A stretch of 34,165 bases of DNA from NCBI GenBank assembly GCA_964641455.1, contig CAZXLH010000024.1, positions 1 through 34,165 of the forward strand, given 5' to 3'. The notes below the pieces were generated by a model. The model saw only the letters and a list, made by a program, of their open reading frames with translations, was not told where the DNA came from and ran no database searches. Source of the DNA: DTU015 sp964641455 (lineage in GTDB: Bacteria; Bacillota; Sulfobacillia; Fermentithermobacillales; Fermentithermobacillaceae). How positions within the stretch are numbered: the first letter of the stretch is position 1; every line of letters begins with the position of its first letter. Both the position numbers and the translations under genes were made by a program. Shown here in pieces: positions 30,786 to 34,165 of the stretch.

Positions 30786-32359
30786 AACACTTTCAACTCC
30801 CTTTCGTGGCTAGAGTAACCACGGCCCAGAACCTCAAGGCCGCAACTTATGGCAGCGCTCAAATATTCTACAATAGGTTCATCTATCTTCTCACCCGGAA
30901 CAACAACCGGAGAACCCGGTGGATAGATAAGCACAGTATCAGAACTGATTTCGCCAATTGACTGTCTAAGCGAAAGCGCCCTGCTCCTGGAGTAATAAGC
31001 TTGGGAAAGAGACATCGCTTGTTTTGCTCTTGGAGGTTCGTGCCTAAAAATTTCAATCAAAGACTTGAGGTTGCCGTTACTTTTCCCAAACAGCGGCTGT
31101 TCCGTTGGTTTGTTCATGCGGCGCTGCCCTGTGCATTCTTTTGAAATTTCCTGAAAAGCTTTGGTAACCCTTTCAAGAGTACCTGGAGTATCGGCACCTG
31201 TAATCATTAAGAGCACATAATCAGGCCCTACCATCTCGGGAACAATTTTGCCCTTTTCCCAAAGAAGAGCCTGGGCCTGTGGGCCCGATATACCAAGCCC
31301 CGATACACCGACAAGAACCTTTCCCGGATCCCAAAACCATCCCTTGCTCTGTTTGGGAATCCTTATGTCAAGCCCTTCTATATGTGACAACTTATCTGCA
31401 AGCGCTTGGCCCAATTGCCTCACTTTTTTAACCCACAACGAATCTACATGGAAATCATCCAGAGCTTTTTCTAACGATGCAAGGAGAATATACGAAGGCG
31501 ATGTAGATTGAACTAACCTAAGAGCCTCCTCTACATTTGATGCAAGGCCTGGAATGCCAAGGCATGCCTCAGTCACATGCAATAAACCGGCTTGAGTAAA
31601 CGCCTGGGAGGTCTTATGAGCTCCGTGAACTACAAGGCTGGCCTTTGTTTCAATGGCTGAAGGCGGGAAATCGTCTGAAAAGGAAAAAAGCGTTCCATGA
31701 GCTTCATCTACTACTACAGCGCAACCTATGTCCTTGGCAAAATGACATATGTCTGTAATATCCCTGCATACTCCAAAATAAGTAGGATTGACCAAAACGA
31801 TACCTTTTACCTCTTCCAAAGCATCTGCCCTTAACTGCTTCAAATCACAACATTTTTCCAGTTGAGCCTCAATATCTGAAGCAGTAAGCGGTAAATAGCC
31901 TCCAAAACGGCTATCGTATTCAGGGTATACAAAACAAGGCTCTAATCCAGATAACACAAGCCCGGAAATAATGGATCGGTGCACGTTTCGTGGAACTATT
32001 ACCTGTCCACGCCCTAAAGTCATTCGAATTGCCATTAAAGATGCAAGTATCCCGCAAGTCGCTCCATTGACCAGGCAATGGGTGGATGCGGCCCCAAATG
32101 CCTGAGCCAAAGCATTTTGGGTTGTTTGGATGCTTCCTTTGGCGTAATGAAGATTATCCAACCCGCGAACTTCTGTAACATCCAAAATCTTGATAGCATC
32201 AAGCATTTCCCGTAGTTTGGCTGATATCTGAGAAACACTACAGTGTTCGGCGCCTAAGTGCCCTCCAACACCTTTGTGCCCGGGCATATGCATTCTAACA
32301 GGATTTTGGTTTATGTAAGCAGCAATGCTTTCGATGATACCCCATGATGTCTTACTCAT
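30770..32359 (-). CDS. Orn/Lys/Arg decarboxylase family protein (YaaO-like)
   Basis: 529 residues, PLP-dependent fold type I, short form without the N-terminal wing domain of enterobacterial enzymes. MHMPGHKG (23-30), VNGATCGILAS (97-107), VVVDEAHGTLF (215-225) and the PLP-lysine motif VHGAHKTSQAFTQAG (Lys249) are all present. Possible substrates are arginine, lysine or ornithine, leading to polyamines; sequence alone does not decide. The ATG follows AAGGGAG. It heads the tmk-darA-holB-ricT-rsmI transcript, as yaaO does in Bacillus. Confidence 0.9.
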   Translation of the reverse strand: MSKTSWGIIESIAAYINQNPVRMHMPGHKGVGGHLGAEHCSVSQISAKLREMLDAIKILDVTEVRGLDNLHYAKGSIQTTQNALAQAFGAASTHCLVNGATCGILASLMAIRMTLGRGQVIVPRNVHRSIISGLVLSGLEPCFVYPEYDSRFGGYLPLTASDIEAQLEKCCDLKQLRADALEEVKGIVLVNPTYFGVCRDITDICHFAKDIGCAVVVDEAHGTLFSFSDDFPPSAIETKASLVVHGAHKTSQAFTQAGLLHVTEACLGIPGLASNVEEALRLVQSTSPSYILLASLEKALDDFHVDSLWVKKVRQLGQALADKLSHIEGLDIRIPKQSKGWFWDPGKVLVGVSGLGISGPQAQALLWEKGKIVPEMVGPDYVLLMITGADTPGTLERVTKAFQEISKECTGQRRMNKPTEQPLFGKSNGNLKSLIEIFRHEPPRAKQAMSLSQAYYSRSRALSLRQSIGEISSDTVLIYPPGSPVVVPGEKIDEPIVEYLSAAISCGLEVLGRGYSSHERELKVFCVES

Positions 32360-32484
32360 AGTCCGCTCCCTTGAGTCAATTTCTTAAAATACAGTAGGTT
32401 ATTCTTATCATACAACAAGCCACTAATCCAACCATACTTCTAAAAGCAGGCCCTTTTTCGCGGAGTTAGTATTACGCTGTTCAT

Positions 32485-32523
32485 CTATCCACTTTTATCC
32501 ACAGGTTTTTCCACTTATCCCCA
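32485..32523. promoter_or_regulatory. DnaA-box cluster
   Basis: One perfect box TTATCCACA (32495-32503), one 8-of-9 match TTATCCCCA (32515-32523) and one 7-of-9 match CTATCCACT (32485-32493), all in the same orientation in the gap between the decarboxylase and cyclophilin genes. There are no AT-rich unwinding element or dnaA/dnaN genes, so this is not oriC. Confidence 0.65.
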
Positions 32524-32625
32524 GGCTTGTCAACATGATTCTTCATAAACAGACTGCAAGTTCGCCTAAACTTATCTGATGCACCCGGCTTTATAGCGAA
32601 AGTTAGGCATGCTTTCCAAAGTTGC

Positions 32626-33249
32626 CTACTCGGTTGGCATTACGGTTACTTTAAGCATTTTGTCGCCGGCCTCAATGCTACCGATCACATCCATACCTAA
32701 AATCACTTTTCCAAAAACCGCGTAGTCTCCGTCAAGCCATGAAGCATCTTTCTTAAGTATATAAAACTGGGAGGTTGCTGAATCCGGGTCTGCAGATCGT
32801 GCCATAGCCACTGCTCCGCGTACGTTTTTTAGATTCTTGTGGGTTTCAAGTTCTATCGTCTCTCCTGACCCGCCCCTGCCTGTTCCGGTAGGATCACCGC
32901 CCTGAACCACCCAATCCTCAACTCTGTGCCACGTTATTCCGTCATAAAACCCAGACCTTACAAGTTTGAGGAAGTTCTCCGATGTTATAGGCATTAATTT
33001 AGGATAGACTTCAATGATTATTGCACCTTTTTCCATTTCAATCTTGACGGTTTCTGTCACCTGGGCGTCGGCTCTTTGTCTACGTACTTTGATAAGTGAG
33101 CCGGCAACTATGACTACTAAGAGAACCGCAGCAATAAGAACTAAACGGCTTTGCCAGGAACGAGATGATTTCCCGAAAGTTTCGTGCAAACCTTTTGGTT
33201 TCTTCCTCACTGTAGATTTTCGATTCTTTTTGCTCTTTTTTCTGGCCAT
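32626..33249 (-). CDS. Membrane-anchored cyclophilin-type peptidyl-prolyl isomerase
   Basis: 207 residues: a lysine/arginine-rich cytoplasmic N-terminus (1-34), one membrane helix (about 35-54), then a compact bacterial cyclophilin domain (about 66-207). It has ITWHRVEDWVVQGGDPTGTG, GAVAMARS and SQFYILKKDASWLDGDYAVF, the isomerase core. It should face the outside and assist folding of secreted proteins. The frame extends to 33315, but GGAGAG before the ATG at 33247-33249 gives the start; the extension reaches back towards the mobile-element end. No operon partner is seen. Confidence 0.92.
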   Translation of the reverse strand: MARKKSKKNRKSTVRKKPKGLHETFGKSSRSWQSRLVLIAAVLLVVIVAGSLIKVRRQRADAQVTETVKIEMEKGAIIIEVYPKLMPITSENFLKLVRSGFYDGITWHRVEDWVVQGGDPTGTGRGGSGETIELETHKNLKNVRGAVAMARSADPDSATSQFYILKKDASWLDGDYAVFGKVILGMDVIGSIEAGDKMLKVTVMPTE

Positions 33250-33325
33250 AGATAACACTCTCCGATATACTTTGCTTGTTATACAGATTCTCATGTCTAT
33301 TGCACAAAAGGGCAAGCCCTTGCAG

Positions 33326-34155
33326 ATGAAACGTTGGGTGAAACGTTGGGGACGGTCCTAAATATTTCATTATCGTATCGAGATAAAGATAATAGGCTGC
33401 GATATATGCACTCAGATATCCGAACGCGAGGTGTTTCATAATGAAGGTTTTGTTACATCCTCTTGTTGGAATAGAAATAGAAAATGTAGGCGAAATTTCA
33501 CTTGGCACCTCAATAAACGATGTTCTTAGAATACTTCCCAAGCCTCATGTGGACAGAAACTCATACTATTTTTATAACAGTGAACTTCGCATTTTTGTTG
33601 ATGAAAATGGAAAGGTAGATTTTATAGAGTGTTTGAACGGCGTATACGGTGCAAAACTGAATCCATATATTTACGGAGCAGAAGTCTATAAGACAAAAGC
33701 AGAAGATTTGGTATCACTTCTTGCAAAACAAAATGACGGCAATATAGAAGATAATGAATACGGATATTCCTACGTTTTTCCAAATATCAGCGTAGGTGTC
33801 TACCGAGAATGCCTTCCGGAAGATGTGGAAGAAATGATACAGGAAATTAACGCAAACGGTGATTATGAGAGGATGAAGGAAGAAATACAACTCGATTTGA
33901 TAAAAGCCAACTATTTTGCAACAATTGGTATCGGCCAAAACCATTACTATAGATGAACAGATCAACTGTCTATGATAATCTCCATTGAGCCCACAATTCT
34001 CCCAATAGCGCTTGTGAAATGCTATGCGTATTCGTCTCTTCGCACCGATTAATTGTTTTGTTGTATAAGGGTGCCAAATTCGGTAGGTTGTCCTGAAGCA
34101 AATTAGAGCAAATGAAACGTTTAGGACCGTCCCCGATTTTTCACCGATATTTCAT
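33326..34155. mobile_element. Transposase-less element with IS200/REP-associated-type inverted ends
   Basis: Inverted ends lie at 33326-33371 and 34111-34155. The 35-bp core (33337-33371 versus 34111-34145) matches at 30 positions, including an exact 15-bp GGGGACGGTCCTAAA. Outside it both ends carry an ATGAAA block. Ends of this kind flank Y1 (IS200-like, REP-associated) transposases in Clostridia. Here the interior holds one unrelated gene (33441-33956) and no transposase, so the element would need one in trans. 33957-34110 holds no gene I can support. Confidence 0.6.
33441..33956 (+). CDS. Hypothetical protein, possible immunity-type protein
   Basis: 171 residues, no membrane segment or signal peptide, acidic overall. 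I do not recognise a defined domain with confidence. The pattern VGEISLGTSINDVLRIL, then YNSELRIFVDENGKVDFIEC and YGAEVYKTKAEDLVSLL resembles small proteins found as immunity genes beside polymorphic toxins in Firmicutes, but no toxin is in the window. GAGGTG (33428-33433) precedes the ATG by 7 nt. Codon use is more AT-rich than the flanking housekeeping genes. It lies wholly inside the inverted-repeat element, so it is cargo. Confidence 0.6.
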   Translation: MKVLLHPLVGIEIENVGEISLGTSINDVLRILPKPHVDRNSYYFYNSELRIFVDENGKVDFIECLNGVYGAKLNPYIYGAEVYKTKAEDLVSLLAKQNDGNIEDNEYGYSYVFPNISVGVYRECLPEDVEEMIQEINANGDYERMKEEIQLDLIKANYFATIGIGQNHYYR

Positions 34156-34165
34156 GCCCGGCGCA

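Noticed and set aside
32360..32484. Promoter of the decarboxylase-tmk operon
   Set aside because: A TATGAT hexamer is present but no acceptable -35 lies at 16-18 bp, so I do not call it.
33250..33315. 22-residue N-terminal extension of the cyclophilin
   Set aside because: A good ribosome binding site precedes the internal ATG at 33249, and the extension has no family similarity.

Overview
The window is a chromosomal segment of an endospore-forming, Clostridia-like Firmicute (Bacillota). The evidence is the near-origin Firmicute gene order (tmk, darA, holB, ricT, rsmI, abrB, tatD, 3D-domain gene, rsmA, veg, ispE, glmU, prs, L25/ctc, pth, mfd, spoVT, spoVB-like, mazG, hup, rqcP), almost all on the minus strand. 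A sigma-G-type promoter in front of spoVT, a Clostridia-type AbrB with two CxxC pairs, and Firmicute-only proteins (SpoVT, RicT, DarA, Veg, RqcP, YkuK/DUF458) support this. The species cannot be named from the sequence alone. TTG and GTG starts are unusually common.

Layout. 1-3873 is an accessory, repeat-dense zone. Two arrays of 53-bp hairpin-bearing units (1-329 and 2856-3325) flank a lone dynamin-like GTPase gene (807-2534), a promoter-terminator pair that looks like a ~95-nt small RNA (448-576), and a 75-nt nested stem structure. Two further imperfect tandem repeat families fill 3450-3770. 3782-4398 (+) is a promoter, two perfect DnaA boxes, a small sigma-4-like HTH gene and divIC. These converge on rqcP, so divIC is inverted relative to the usual order, and yabP/yabQ are not there. 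4471-18266 (-) carries rqcP, hup, mazG, a SpoVB-like flippase, spoVT, mfd, pth, L25, prs, glmU, an atypical nucleotidyltransferase, ispE and a trypsin-like protease. 18447-22025 (+) is a MoxR-DUF58-DUF4129 operon set into this block. 22098-25920 (-) is veg, a YkuK-family gene, rsmA, a G5/3D-domain wall protein and tatD. It is headed by a stand-alone MetRS C-terminal tRNA-binding domain gene, which has a strong promoter and a ~190-nt structured leader. abrB (26691-26942) is divergent from it. 27091-32359 (-) is rsmI, ricT, holB, darA, tmk and an Orn/Lys/Arg decarboxylase-family gene. 32485-32523 is a DnaA-box cluster, followed by a membrane-anchored cyclophilin. The right end is an ~830-bp element with ~45-bp inverted ends of the IS200/REP-associated-transposase type, carrying one hypothetical gene and no transposase.

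How the genes work together. Most of the window is housekeeping: replication (holB, tmk, DnaA sites), nucleotide and cell-envelope precursors (prs, glmU, ispE, SpoVB-like), translation and ribosome rescue (pth, L25, rqcP, rsmA, rsmI, MetRS domain), repair (mfd, mazG), chromatin (hup), and c-di-AMP and sporulation signalling (darA, ricT, abrB, spoVT). The novel material lies at the two ends and in a few leaders: the GTPase island between repeat arrays, the candidate small RNA, the DnaA boxes inside the divIC operon leader, the solo MetRS domain with its leader, and the transposase-less element with cargo.
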